Below are positions 53,554 to 62,278 of a stretch of DNA of 64,000 nt, piece by piece. The stretch is from Roseiarcus sp963835955 (GTDB lineage Bacteria; Pseudomonadota; Alphaproteobacteria; Rhizobiales; Beijerinckiaceae): positions 1-64,000 of the forward strand of contig CAWIHZ010000013.1 in NCBI GenBank assembly GCA_963835955.1, given 5' to 3'. The translations under genes were made by a program, and so were the position numbers. The notes beneath the pieces were generated by a model, which worked only from the letters and a program-made list of their open reading frames with translations, did not search any database and was not told the origin of the DNA. Position 1 is the first letter of the stretch, and every line of letters begins with the position of its first letter.

Positions 53554-55611
53554 TTAATCGTCGCCGGCCTTGGCGAGCGCGGCGTCGATCGCCGGCGCCA
53601 GAATGGTCTTGACCGCGAAGATCGAGCCTTTGAAGCTGTAGTGGCCGTAGTCGACCGCCAGCAGGTCCTCGGGCAGGTCGGGGCCGATCAGGCGCCGGCA
53701 GCCGTCGGCGCCGCAGAGCTTTGCCGCCTGCGACACGTAGGTGACGCCCGGGCCCCAGTTCTTGGCGGCGAGCGCGCGGTCGGTCGCCAGCGAATCGGGC
53801 TTGACGCCGATCTTGGAGAATTCCGGCGCCTGACCGCGATCGAGGACGTCGCGCCCGACCAGAATGGGCAGAACCGGCGCCCAGGTCGGCACCTCGCCAG
53901 CGATGATGATCGAGGGCACCCCCTCGGCGTGCAGCAGCCGCGCGCCGGCGACCAGGGCGTCGAGATAGCCGGGGTAGAGCCAGTTCGCCCCATGGTCGTA
54001 CTGGGAGAAATAGCCGCCGACGATCACGATGTCCGGCTTGATCGCCTGGATCTGGGCGAACACGTAGTCGTTGATGGCCCGGCAGCGCGGCGTGCCGGCG
54101 ACGCCGGCCTCCATGTCGACATTCTCGACCAGGGGGACGCAAAAAACCGAGGTCAGGCTCAGGATATTGGCCTTAGCCCCATAGAGCGCGCTCAAACCGG
54201 CGAACAGATGCGCCGCATGCAAATCGCCGACGACGAGAATCGTCGGCTTCGAGGGGTCCGGGATGGCGGAGCAATGGCCTCTTTCGAAGAAGCGCGCCGC
54301 CCGCTCGCGCTCCTCGGCGAGCGAGTAGCGCACGTTGTCGCGCTGATAGAAGCAACGCATCAGCCGCTCGTCATTGGCGCCGTTCGCGTCGTAATCGAAA
54401 ATGCGCGTGACCAGTGGCGGGAAGCGCTCAGGAAAGCCCTTCGCGTCGTAAGTCAACTTTCCGACGAGCCCGGTCAGAGCCAGCAGGCCCACGAGCGTGA
54501 GCCCGACTGCGAACGGACGGCGGCGAAATAGCCTGGCGACCGGCAATTCGATCAATCGATAGGTGAGGGCGGCGAGAATGATCGCGACCGCCGCGAGGGT
54601 CAGCATCACGCCCGCCGTCGGAATCACCCCGGGCCAGATGTGGGCGAAGGCGAACAAGGGCCAGTGCCAGAGATAGAGCGGGTAGGAAATCGCGCCGACG
54701 AAGCCGGCGACCCGATTGCCGAGCGCGACATCCCCCAAACGGGAACGCGGATGAGCGATGACGAGAGCGCAACCCGCGGTCGGGATCAGCGCCAGCCAGC
54801 CGGGAAACGGCTGCGTCTCGTTGAGGAAAACATAGGCTCCGAGCATCAGCGCGATTCCGAGGCCGGCGCCGATATCGGCGACGCGGCGCGACGGATAGGG
54901 CAGAACAGCGAGCAGAAAGACCTCGCGATAGGCAAGCAGCGCGCCGAGCGCGAGCTCCCACGCGCGAGTCCAGGGCAGATAGAACGCGGCGATCGGATCG
55001 CTCGGGGTCACAATGACGCAGGCGGCCAGCGAGGCGACGAATATCGCCGCGACGACGCCGGCAACAAGACCCTCCCTGAGCTTGAAGAGCGCCAGCAGCA
55101 AGACCGACCAGACGAGGTAGAATTGCTCCTCGATGCTCAGCGACCAGAGGTGCAGGAGAGGCTTCGTGGCCGAGTCGGCGCCGAAATATCCGCCGACGCC
55201 GGCGAGTCTGAGGAGCCAGAAATTGACGGTGAAGTACGAGTTGCCCAGCAGCGCGCCGCCAATGTCGCGGAACTGGACCGGCGCGGCGCGACGCCATCCC
55301 AATATCCAGACGAAAGCCACAATCACAAGCATTGCCGGCAGGATGCGCCTGGCGCGTTTGGCGTAAAACGCCGCCAGCGAAAAATGACCGGCGGCGCTTT
55401 CACTCATGATGATGCGTGAAATCAGAAAGCCGGAAATGACAAAAAAGACGTCGACGCCGGTGAACCCGCCGGGAACCCATGTGCGATCGGCATGGAAGGC
55501 GACGACGCCGAGCACGGCGAGGGCGCGCAACCCATTGATGTCGTCCCTGAAGCCAAGCGGAGCCGACGCCCGCGCCGCGATGAGGTCTGGAGTGTCGAGG
55601 GCCTTGTCCAA
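53554..55611 (-). CDS. OafA/YrhL-type acyltransferase with C-terminal SGNH-like domain
   Basis: A membrane acyltransferase (about 685 residues) that probably acetylates a surface polysaccharide. The acyltransferase-3 domain (about 20-360) has the catalytic His in VVAFHADRTWVPGGFTGVDV and FFVISGFLISRIIM, RRILPAMLVI, and WSLSIEEQFYLVW. The periplasmic C-terminus (about 430-685) has the SGNH outline: VVGDLHAAHL where the first block should be GDSHA, and DYGHYSFKGS for the last. The nucleophilic Ser is replaced by Leu (codon 54220-54222), so the esterase-like step may be lost. The start is uncertain: TTG at 55611 has AGGAT upstream, but the frame is open to 55836. Confidence 0.8.
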   Translation of the reverse strand: MDKALDTPDLIAARASAPLGFRDDINGLRALAVLGVVAFHADRTWVPGGFTGVDVFFVISGFLISRIIMSESAAGHFSLAAFYAKRARRILPAMLVIVAFVWILGWRRAAPVQFRDIGGALLGNSYFTVNFWLLRLAGVGGYFGADSATKPLLHLWSLSIEEQFYLVWSVLLLALFKLREGLVAGVVAAIFVASLAACVIVTPSDPIAAFYLPWTRAWELALGALLAYREVFLLAVLPYPSRRVADIGAGLGIALMLGAYVFLNETQPFPGWLALIPTAGCALVIAHPRSRLGDVALGNRVAGFVGAISYPLYLWHWPLFAFAHIWPGVIPTAGVMLTLAAVAIILAALTYRLIELPVARLFRRRPFAVGLTLVGLLALTGLVGKLTYDAKGFPERFPPLVTRIFDYDANGANDERLMRCFYQRDNVRYSLAEERERAARFFERGHCSAIPDPSKPTILVVGDLHAAHLFAGLSALYGAKANILSLTSVFCVPLVENVDMEAGVAGTPRCRAINDYVFAQIQAIKPDIVIVGGYFSQYDHGANWLYPGYLDALVAGARLLHAEGVPSIIIAGEVPTWAPVLPILVGRDVLDRGQAPEFSKIGVKPDSLATDRALAAKNWGPGVTYVSQAAKLCGADGCRRLIGPDLPEDLLAVDYGHYSFKGSIFAVKTILAPAIDAALAKAGDD

Positions 55612-55758
55612 CCGATGATCCTGCCGGCGTCGCCTCTTTCGGCTTGCTCGCCGCGGCGAGGGGGTAAACGGCTGCGCACTGATCGGCAAGCGCCCGTTAT
55701 GGGTTGCTTGCCTGACGCCGACCCCCATAATGCCGGACATGGGAACCAGGCGCCGCTG

Positions 55759-56487
55759 ATGTCGGCCAGGGTCGCGCTCTTTCGCGCGCATGACGATGCG
55801 GCCGGCAGCGCGTCCCGGCTGCGCCGGCTCGGGCATTCCGTCGCTTGCATTCCGGCGATCGAGACCGTGCCGCGTGGCTTCACGCCCGGCAACGCGCGGT
55901 ATGCCGCGGTTGTCGCCTCGAGCGCCAAGGCGTTTCTGAGTGACGCGCCAAGTGACAAAACGTCGCCGCTTTATGTTGTCGGCGCCAGAACGGCGCGGGC
56001 GGCGGAAGAGCGGGGCTGGCGGCTCGCCGCTCCAGCCGCCTCAAATGCGGCGCGGCTGATCGAGACGCTCGAGAGCCGCCTCGCGCCAGGCGCAAATGTG
56101 CTCTATCTCGCCGGGCGTGACCGCAAGGGCGCGCTCGAGGCGGGACTTGCCGGGACGTGCGACCTGGAAGTCGTCGAGGCCTACGCGACTGAAGCGCGTG
56201 AAGCCTGGCGACCGGCCGAGGTCAAGGCCTTGGCGTCCTGCGTCGCTGGGCTGCATTACTCGCGCCGTTCGGCCGCCCTGGCGGCGGGACTGGCGCAGGT
56301 CTCTGGCGTTGCCGAACATTTTCTCGCTATGCGACACGTTTGCCTGTCAAGCGACGTCGCCGAGCCACTCCAGGCGATCGGCGCGGCCCATGTCCTTGTG
56401 GCGGAAGCGCCCGAAGAGAGCGCGCTCTTCGCGGCCTTGGGCCGCGCCCTACGCGGGTTCCCATCCCGGGGGGCCTCTCGTATATAG
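55759..56487 (+). CDS. hemD: Uroporphyrinogen-III synthase HemD
   Basis: Closes hydroxymethylbilane to uroporphyrinogen III in haem, sirohaem and cobalamin synthesis. The 242-residue protein is poorly conserved, as HemD usually is. The two-lobed pattern can be followed: VALFRAHDDAAGSASRLRRL, GHSVACIPAIETVP, YAAVVASSAKAF, YVVGARTARAAEERGW, NVLYLAGRDRKGALE and LHYSRRSAALAAGL. The position just before the mitofilin and hemY genes supports the call. The hemC gene expected directly upstream is missing. The ATG at 55759 is the best start. Confidence 0.78.
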   Translation: MSARVALFRAHDDAAGSASRLRRLGHSVACIPAIETVPRGFTPGNARYAAVVASSAKAFLSDAPSDKTSPLYVVGARTARAAEERGWRLAAPAASNAARLIETLESRLAPGANVLYLAGRDRKGALEAGLAGTCDLEVVEAYATEAREAWRPAEVKALASCVAGLHYSRRSAALAAGLAQVSGVAEHFLAMRHVCLSSDVAEPLQAIGAAHVLVAEAPEESALFAALGRALRGFPSRGASRI

Positions 56488-56513
56488 GGCCCGAAAAGCG
56501 AGGGCGCACAGAG

Positions 56514-57716
56514 ATGGTCGACGAGGAAATCCGCAATGTTGCGTCCGATCAGGGGGGGGCCGCGCCGCCCAATCGCGACAGGCGAGACGATAGCGACGTC
56601 ATCGACGGCGAAGGCGCGGCGCGGAGAGAAAACGAGGCGCCGCGCGAGCCGGCCGCCGTTGAGCCAGCCAACGAGGCCTTGCCAACTCCTTCGACGCAGG
56701 CCTCCGCGAATCGATCGAGCAGCCTGCGCGCCGGCGCCGCCGGGGCGCTCGGCGGCCTGATCGTCGCGGCGCTCGCTGCCGGCGGCGGCTATTATCTTTT
56801 CGCCCCTAGGGCGGATCTCGCCGAGCGGGACGTGGGCCGCCTCGCGGCTCTCGAAACTCAGGCAAAAAGTCAGAGCGCGGCCCTCGCCGGCCTCGACTTG
56901 CGCCTGCGCGCGTTTGAAGCCTCCAATGCCGAGAACAGGCGGGCCGTCGCGGCGGCGACGGAAGCCGCGCAACGCTTGGCCACGGACGTGAAAGGCTTGC
57001 GCGCCGAAGTCAACGCGGCGCGCGATCAAATTCCCGGCCTCTCGTCGCGAATCGCCACGCTGGAATCTGGCGCCGAGCAGTCGAGCCGAGCGAACCCCGA
57101 CATTTCCGCGCTCGCCGGCCGGGTCGACAAAATTGAGGCGGCGCTGGCCGCGCCAAAGAGCGAGACGCGGGCCGCCCCGGAGAAACCTTCGGCAAGCGAC
57201 AACGCCGCTGCGATCGCGGTCGTCGCCGAGGTGCTAGGCCAAAAGCTCGCGTCCGGCGCGCCAATCGACGAAGAGCTTGGAGCTCTGGAGCGTCTCGGGG
57301 TCGAGCCTGCGCGACTGGCCGCGCTGAAAGCTGTCGTCAACGGCGCGCCGACCGGCCACGCCCTCGCCGCGTCCTTCGACGCCGTCGCGCCCAAGGTCCT
57401 GGCCGCGACGTCGCACGCCGACCACGGCGGGATCGTCGATCGCTTTCTCGCTCATATCCGCGGCCTCGTTCAAGTGCACGATTTGAAAGAGACCGCCGGC
57501 AACGATCCAGCAGCGTTGATTTCCCAGATCGTGGCGGCTTGCAGGCGCGACGACGTGAGCGGCGCGCTCGCCGCCTTCGAAAAGCTGCCGGAAGCCGCGC
57601 GCCAGCCGGCTGTGGGCTGGGCGGCGCAGGCTGGCGCAAGGCGCGCGGCGGACGCGGCCTTCCAGTCAATCCGCGAGCAGGCGATCGGGCGGTTGACGGG
57701 CGGCGCGAAGTTTTGA
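56514..57716 (+). CDS. Alphaproteobacterial mitofilin/Mic60-like protein
   Basis: A 400-residue membrane protein: a disordered N-terminus (about 1-75), one transmembrane helix (LGGLIVAALAAGGGYYLF, about 78-97), a periplasmic coiled coil (about 105-200) and a helical C-terminal mitofilin signature region (about 225-395; FLAHIRGLVQVHDLKETAGN). This is the bacterial homologue of MICOS subunit Mic60, which in purple alphaproteobacteria shapes intracytoplasmic membranes. It is usually encoded between hemD and hemY, as here. It starts 26 bp after hemD and 70 bp before hemY. Confidence 0.85.
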   Translation: MVDEEIRNVASDQGGAAPPNRDRRDDSDVIDGEGAARRENEAPREPAAVEPANEALPTPSTQASANRSSSLRAGAAGALGGLIVAALAAGGGYYLFAPRADLAERDVGRLAALETQAKSQSAALAGLDLRLRAFEASNAENRRAVAAATEAAQRLATDVKGLRAEVNAARDQIPGLSSRIATLESGAEQSSRANPDISALAGRVDKIEAALAAPKSETRAAPEKPSASDNAAAIAVVAEVLGQKLASGAPIDEELGALERLGVEPARLAALKAVVNGAPTGHALAASFDAVAPKVLAATSHADHGGIVDRFLAHIRGLVQVHDLKETAGNDPAALISQIVAACRRDDVSGALAAFEKLPEAARQPAVGWAAQAGARRAADAAFQSIREQAIGRLTGGAKF

Positions 57717-57786
57717 GATTCGCTCAAGTCGAGTTGCGTACCCGGCCGGTTGTCGGCGAGCCGGGCCTTGGGAATGCGGAGACGCC

Positions 57787-59364
57787 ATGTTTCGCCTGTT
57801 GATTTTTCTCGCCGGGCTGGCTTTGGCCGCCCTGGGGCTCACATGGCTCGCCGATAATCCGGGCGTCGTGACGCTGACATGGAGGGGGGTCGAATATGAC
57901 GTCTCGCTGATGCTGGCGCTTGGCGTCGTCGCCGCGCTGGCGATCGCGATCTCTATCGTTTGGGGCGTTTTGCGTTTCCTATTCCGCATACCCTCGCTGG
58001 TCTCCATGACCGCGCAAGCGCGCAAGCGCGAAAAGGGGTTCGCGGCTCTTTCGCGCGGCATGATCGCCATCGGCGCCGGCGACGTGCGCGCGGCGGCCCG
58101 ACATGCGGCCGAGGCGAATCGCCTGGTCGGCCACGAGCCGATGACCAAACTCCTGTGCGCGCAGGCCGCGCAACTGTCCGGCGACCGAAAGGGCGCGGTT
58201 GACGCCTTCAACGCCATGCTGGATCATCCCTCGACGCATGGGCTCGGCCTGCGCGGCCTGCATCTCGAGGCCCGTCGCGCCGGCGACCACGAGGCGGCCC
58301 TGCAATACGCCATGCGCGCGGGCGCGCATGCTCCGGCCGCCTGGGCGGGACAGGCGGTGCTCGACGACCGTGCGCGGCGGGGCGACTGGGCCGGCGCACT
58401 GGCGACCGTCGATTCGAACGCCGCCGCCCGCCTGATCGACAGGCCGACCGCAAATCGGTGGCGCGCGGTCATCAAGACCGCGATGGCGGAAGAGCAGATC
58501 GATCACGATCCGAAGGGCGCGCTCGCACTCGCGCAGGAAGCCTGCCGTCTTGCGCCGACGCTCGTTCCCGCGGCCGCAATCTGCGGACGGCTGACCGCGG
58601 GCGCCGGAGATTATCGCCGCGCGACGAAAATCCTCGAGAGCGCCTATGCGCAGACGCCCCATCCCGACCTTGCCGCGGCCTATGTGCGCGTCCGTCGCGG
58701 AGACTCGAGCGCGGACCGCCTTGCGCGCGCCCGGACGCTGGCGCGCGTCGCGCCCGACGAACCCGAATCGATGCTCACCGTCGGCCGGGCGGCGCTCGAG
58801 GCGCATGACCGCGCCGCCGCTCGCGCCGCCATCGCCCCGCTGCTCGCCTCCGACTCGCCCCATGGACGACCGGCGCGCCGCGTCTGCCTGTTGATGGCCG
58901 ACATCGAGGATGCAGAGGGCAACCAAGGCGCCGTGCGCGAATGGCTCGCCCGCGCCGCCCGTGCGCCGCACGACAAGGCCTGGGTGGCCGACGGCGTCAT
59001 CAGCGATCGCTGGGCGCCGGCATCGCCGTCGGGCGCACTCGACGCCTTTGTCTGGCGCGCGCCCGACGAGCGTATCGCGTCGTGGCCGGAGCCTATGATT
59101 GCCGACCCGGAGGCCGCCTCTCCCAAACCGGCTGAAATTGCCGCGCCGGCGCCCGCGCCGGTTGAAACGCCGCAAGTTTCAGACTCGCCCGTATTGGAGC
59201 CTCAGGCCATCGAACCGCAACGCCGCGCGGCGCCCGCTCCCGCCATCGCCCACGCGCCGCGGACCGGCGTGATCATCGACCCGGCGACAATGGCGCCGGA
59301 CGATCCAGGTCCCGAGGCGCCGGAGACGAAGCGGCGCAGCTTCCGGCTCTACTCGAACGAATGA
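57787..59364 (+). CDS. hemY: HemY-type TPR membrane protein
   Basis: This is the HemY N-terminal-domain protein of unclear function, not protoporphyrinogen oxidase. The 525 residues begin with two membrane helices (about 3-22 and 42-66) separated by the typical ADNPGVVTLTWRGVEYDVSL, followed by TPR-like helices (about 85-400) and a Pro/Ala-rich tail (about 435-525). The SRGMIAIGAGDVRAAARHAA and LHLEARRAGDHEAALQYAMR segments are TPR units. It is in the hemD-mic60-hemY cluster, and its stop overlaps the next gene's ATG by 4 bp. Confidence 0.88.
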   Translation: MFRLLIFLAGLALAALGLTWLADNPGVVTLTWRGVEYDVSLMLALGVVAALAIAISIVWGVLRFLFRIPSLVSMTAQARKREKGFAALSRGMIAIGAGDVRAAARHAAEANRLVGHEPMTKLLCAQAAQLSGDRKGAVDAFNAMLDHPSTHGLGLRGLHLEARRAGDHEAALQYAMRAGAHAPAAWAGQAVLDDRARRGDWAGALATVDSNAAARLIDRPTANRWRAVIKTAMAEEQIDHDPKGALALAQEACRLAPTLVPAAAICGRLTAGAGDYRRATKILESAYAQTPHPDLAAAYVRVRRGDSSADRLARARTLARVAPDEPESMLTVGRAALEAHDRAAARAAIAPLLASDSPHGRPARRVCLLMADIEDAEGNQGAVREWLARAARAPHDKAWVADGVISDRWAPASPSGALDAFVWRAPDERIASWPEPMIADPEAASPKPAEIAAPAPAPVETPQVSDSPVLEPQAIEPQRRAAPAPAIAHAPRTGVIIDPATMAPDDPGPEAPETKRRSFRLYSNE

Positions 59365-60632
59365 ACCCGACCGCCTCTCCAGACGAACGTGCAACGGCGG
59401 AAATCGAAGCCATGTCCCGTGCCCCGGTCGTCATCGTCGGCGCCGGCCACGCTGGCGTTCAGGCCGCCGCGAGCCTGCGCGAGGAGGGGTTCGAAGGCGA
59501 CGTTGTTCTCTTGTCCGACGAGAAAGATCTGCCCTATCAGCGCCCGCCCCTTTCGAAGGCGTTTCTCAAGGGCGAGATGGACATCCAAGGTCTGCCTCTG
59601 AGGGCCGAGGCATTCTTCCGCGACCATCAGATCGACCTCAGGCGCGGCGTCGGCGCAATCAGAATCGACCGCGCCTCCCGGCGGGTGGAGACCAGCGGCG
59701 GCGCCGCGATCGGCTATGGACATCTGATCCTCGCCACCGGGGCGCGGCAAAGACGGCTCGATGCGCCCGGCGTCGCCCTGCCGGGCGTGTTCGCCCTGCG
59801 CTCCATCGCCGACGCGGCCATGATTCGCGAGAGCATCCGCACGGGGCGCAAGCTCGTCATCATCGGGGCCGGTTTCATCGGGCTCGAAATCGCCGCCACC
59901 GCCACGGGCCTCGGCGCCGAAGTGACGGTGGTCGAAATCGCCCGGCCGATGGGGCGCGCCGTCTCGCAGCTCATGTCGGACTTTTTCCTCGAGTCGCATC
60001 TGGCTTTCGGCGCGCGGATTCGTCTCGGGCTCGGGGTCGCGGCGATCAAGGGCGTCGAAAAGGCGGAGGCCGTGGCTCTGACCAACGGAGAAGTCCTTCC
60101 GGCCGATCTCGTCATCATTGCCGTCGGCGTCGCCGCGGAGGATGCGCTGGCGCGCGCGAGCGGACTCGAATGCGCCAATGGCGTTGTCGTCGACGAGTTC
60201 CTGCGGACCTCTGATCCCTCGATATCGGCGATCGGCGACTGCGCCGACTTTCCCAACGCGGCGCTTGGATTCCGCACGCGACTGGAATCGGTGCAGAACG
60301 CCGTCGACCAGGGGCGATGCGTCGCCGCGCGGCTGGCCGGCAAACCGGCGCCCTATGACGCGCTGGCCTGGTTCTGGAGCGATCAGGGGGACTTGAAGTT
60401 ACAGATCGCCGGCCTGTCGCATGGCGTCGACACATGGGTCGTGCGCGGCGATCCCGCGACGCGCGCATTCTCGACCTTCGGCTTCCGGAAGGGAACGCTC
60501 GCGGCGGTCGAGTCGGTCAACCGCGCCGGCGACCACGCCGCGGCCAGGCGCATCATCGGCACGGCCAAGACATTGACGCCGCAAGAAGCGGCGGACCCCG
60601 CATTCGGTCTGCGCGCGCTGGCGAAGCGGTGA
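59361..60632 (+). CDS. FAD-dependent ferredoxin/rubredoxin reductase
   Basis: A 423-residue pyridine-nucleotide oxidoreductase of the oxygenase-coupled ferredoxin reductase type. It shows the FAD fold VVIVGAGHAGVQAAASLREE, the diagnostic YQRPPLSKAFLKGEMD, the NAD(P)H fold LVIIGAGFIGLEIAATATGL and the second FAD motif SISAIGDCADFPN. A C-terminal reductase domain begins near WFWSDQGDLKLQIAGL. It normally passes electrons from NADH to a [2Fe-2S] ferredoxin; no ferredoxin or oxygenase partner lies here. The ATG overlaps the hemY stop, so it is translationally coupled to the hem cluster. An ATG 17 codons on could also serve. Confidence 0.88.
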   Translation: MNPTASPDERATAEIEAMSRAPVVIVGAGHAGVQAAASLREEGFEGDVVLLSDEKDLPYQRPPLSKAFLKGEMDIQGLPLRAEAFFRDHQIDLRRGVGAIRIDRASRRVETSGGAAIGYGHLILATGARQRRLDAPGVALPGVFALRSIADAAMIRESIRTGRKLVIIGAGFIGLEIAATATGLGAEVTVVEIARPMGRAVSQLMSDFFLESHLAFGARIRLGLGVAAIKGVEKAEAVALTNGEVLPADLVIIAVGVAAEDALARASGLECANGVVVDEFLRTSDPSISAIGDCADFPNAALGFRTRLESVQNAVDQGRCVAARLAGKPAPYDALAWFWSDQGDLKLQIAGLSHGVDTWVVRGDPATRAFSTFGFRKGTLAAVESVNRAGDHAAARRIIGTAKTLTPQEAADPAFGLRALAKR

Positions 60633-60710
60633 GGGCGACCGCGACTTGGGGCCGGACGGGTCAGGCTTGGTTTCTCAGTTGGAGCTGTCGGTCTCGACCG
60701 CCATGCCGAC

Positions 60711-61190
60711 CTATGCAAGATCCTTCCGAAGTACGAGGTTGAATGCAGAGAAGCCTTCGGCGTCGAAGAATTTTCGTGCGTCGGCGTTGGCCGCCCACAC
60801 GTCCAAAGCGATCTTTTTCATCCCTTCCGCCCGAGCTCGTCTCTGGGCTGACCGCATCAGCGCCGAGGCTACTCCGGCGCGACGCGCATCGCGTTCAACA
60901 GCGATATGATGAACGTAGAGGCAACGATGCGCCGGACGGAACGGCGTTTCATCTCGCTCTTGCTTGTCGAACCAGATGTACCCGACGGGGCGATCGCCCA
61001 CTTCCGCTAGGCTGATCTCACAATCGGCATTGGATACGCGGTCCGCGAAAAAGGCCTTGACTTCCTCCTTATCGATTACCGATTTGAAATTGCCAGGTTC
61101 GAGTTCGGCGTGCAGCTTCTGAACGACTTCATTAAGCGCCACGAGGACATCGAGGTCCGCAAGGGTGGCTCTGCGGATAACAATGTTCAC
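60711..61190 (-). CDS. GNAT-family N-acetyltransferase
   Basis: A 159-residue GNAT enzyme. Strand-helix order is typical: IVIRRATLADLDVLVALNEV at the start, VGYIWFDKQE, the central LYVHHIAVERDARRAGVASA with the acetyl-CoA loop RRAGVAS, and the closing ARKFFDAEGFSAFN. The acceptor could be a small molecule or protein and cannot be read from sequence. The GTG at 61190 is preferred because GAGAGGTGG precedes it; the frame is open to 61211. It is downstream of the ABC transporter genes with a 98-bp gap. Confidence 0.85.
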   Translation of the reverse strand: MNIVIRRATLADLDVLVALNEVVQKLHAELEPGNFKSVIDKEEVKAFFADRVSNADCEISLAEVGDRPVGYIWFDKQERDETPFRPAHRCLYVHHIAVERDARRAGVASALMRSAQRRARAEGMKKIALDVWAANADARKFFDAEGFSAFNLVLRKDLA

Positions 61191-61308
61191 GACCCACCTC
61201 TCGGAGAACACCCGTGGCGATTCTATGCGCGTGCGGAGGGACAGAAAGCCACTCTCTACGGAAAATCAAAGCTTAGACATCGCCGACAACCGCCCAAACA
61301 CAAGGCCC

Positions 61309-62277
61309 TTACAGCGAAATCCTCGCTCTCGCGGCAAGTTCGCCGACAACGCCTCGGCGGAACACCAGCACGCAAGCGACGAAGATGACGCCCTGAATCA
61401 CGGTCACCCATTCGCCGTATTGGGCGAGATAGTTCTGCATCGAGACGACAATCAGGGCGCCCAAGACTGGGCCGTAGAATGTGCCCATGCCGCCGACGAG
61501 CGTCATCAGCACCACTTCACCCGACGTGGCGAAGGAGACGTCGGTCAGCGAGGCGTTCTGGGTGACGATCGCCTTGGTTGCGCCAGCAAGGCCCGCGATC
61601 GCCGCCGACAAGACGAAGGCCGCCAGCTTGTACTGGAGCGTTCGGTAGCCGAGCGACACGGCGCGCGGCTCATTTTCACGGATCGCCTTCAAAATCTCGC
61701 CAAAGGGCGAGTTCACCGCACGCTGCACGACTAGAAAACCGAACAGGAAGATCGCCGCCACGAAAACATAGAGCGTCGCGGGGCGCGACAGGTCGAACAG
61801 CCCGAGCGCGCGCCCTTGCGGCACCGACTGGATGCCGTCCTCGCCGTGGGTGAACGGCGCCTCGACGCAAAAGAAGAACACCATCTGCGAAAAGGCGACG
61901 GTGATCATAGCGAAATAAATGCCGCTGCTGCGGATGGCGAGCGCGCCGGTGACGAGGCCGAGCAGCGCCGAAACGGCGACGCCGAGCGCGATCGCCGACA
62001 CAGGCTCCAATCCCCACACTTTGGCGGCGTGCGCGCACACATAGCTCGCCAGCCCCAGGAACATTGCGTGGCCGAGCGAAAGCAGGTTGGCGTAGCCGAT
62101 CAGGAGATTGAAGGCGCAGGCGAACAGCGCGAAGCACAGCGCCTGCATGATGAAGAATGGATAGGCGAAAAAGGGCGCGATCGCGATCAGCGCGACCATC
62201 GCCGCGAAGGCGATCGCATTGGCGCGGCGGTCGCGCGCGTTGGCGTCTATCGCGGGGGCGGACGCTTCGAGGCTCAT
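61309..62277 (-). CDS. livM: Branched-chain amino-acid-type ABC permease LivM
   Basis: Inner-membrane permease of a LivFGHMJ-type importer; relatives carry leucine/isoleucine/valine, amides or urea. The 322 residues have about nine membrane segments, with family motifs NLLIGYANLLSLGHAMFLGL near 60-80, the cytoplasmic coupling loop IRENEPRAVSLGYRTLQYKL near 200-220 and TLVGGMGTFYGPVLGALIVV. livH ends one base before its ATG. The ligand is uncertain: no substrate-binding protein is in the window. Confidence 0.92.
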   Translation of the reverse strand: MSLEASAPAIDANARDRRANAIAFAAMVALIAIAPFFAYPFFIMQALCFALFACAFNLLIGYANLLSLGHAMFLGLASYVCAHAAKVWGLEPVSAIALGVAVSALLGLVTGALAIRSSGIYFAMITVAFSQMVFFFCVEAPFTHGEDGIQSVPQGRALGLFDLSRPATLYVFVAAIFLFGFLVVQRAVNSPFGEILKAIRENEPRAVSLGYRTLQYKLAAFVLSAAIAGLAGATKAIVTQNASLTDVSFATSGEVVLMTLVGGMGTFYGPVLGALIVVSMQNYLAQYGEWVTVIQGVIFVACVLVFRRGVVGELAARARISL

Positions 62278-62278
62278 G

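Noticed and set aside
57787..59364. Calling hemY a protoporphyrinogen oxidase
   Set aside because: There is no FAD-binding motif; two N-terminal membrane helices and TPR units identify the unrelated HemY-N protein.
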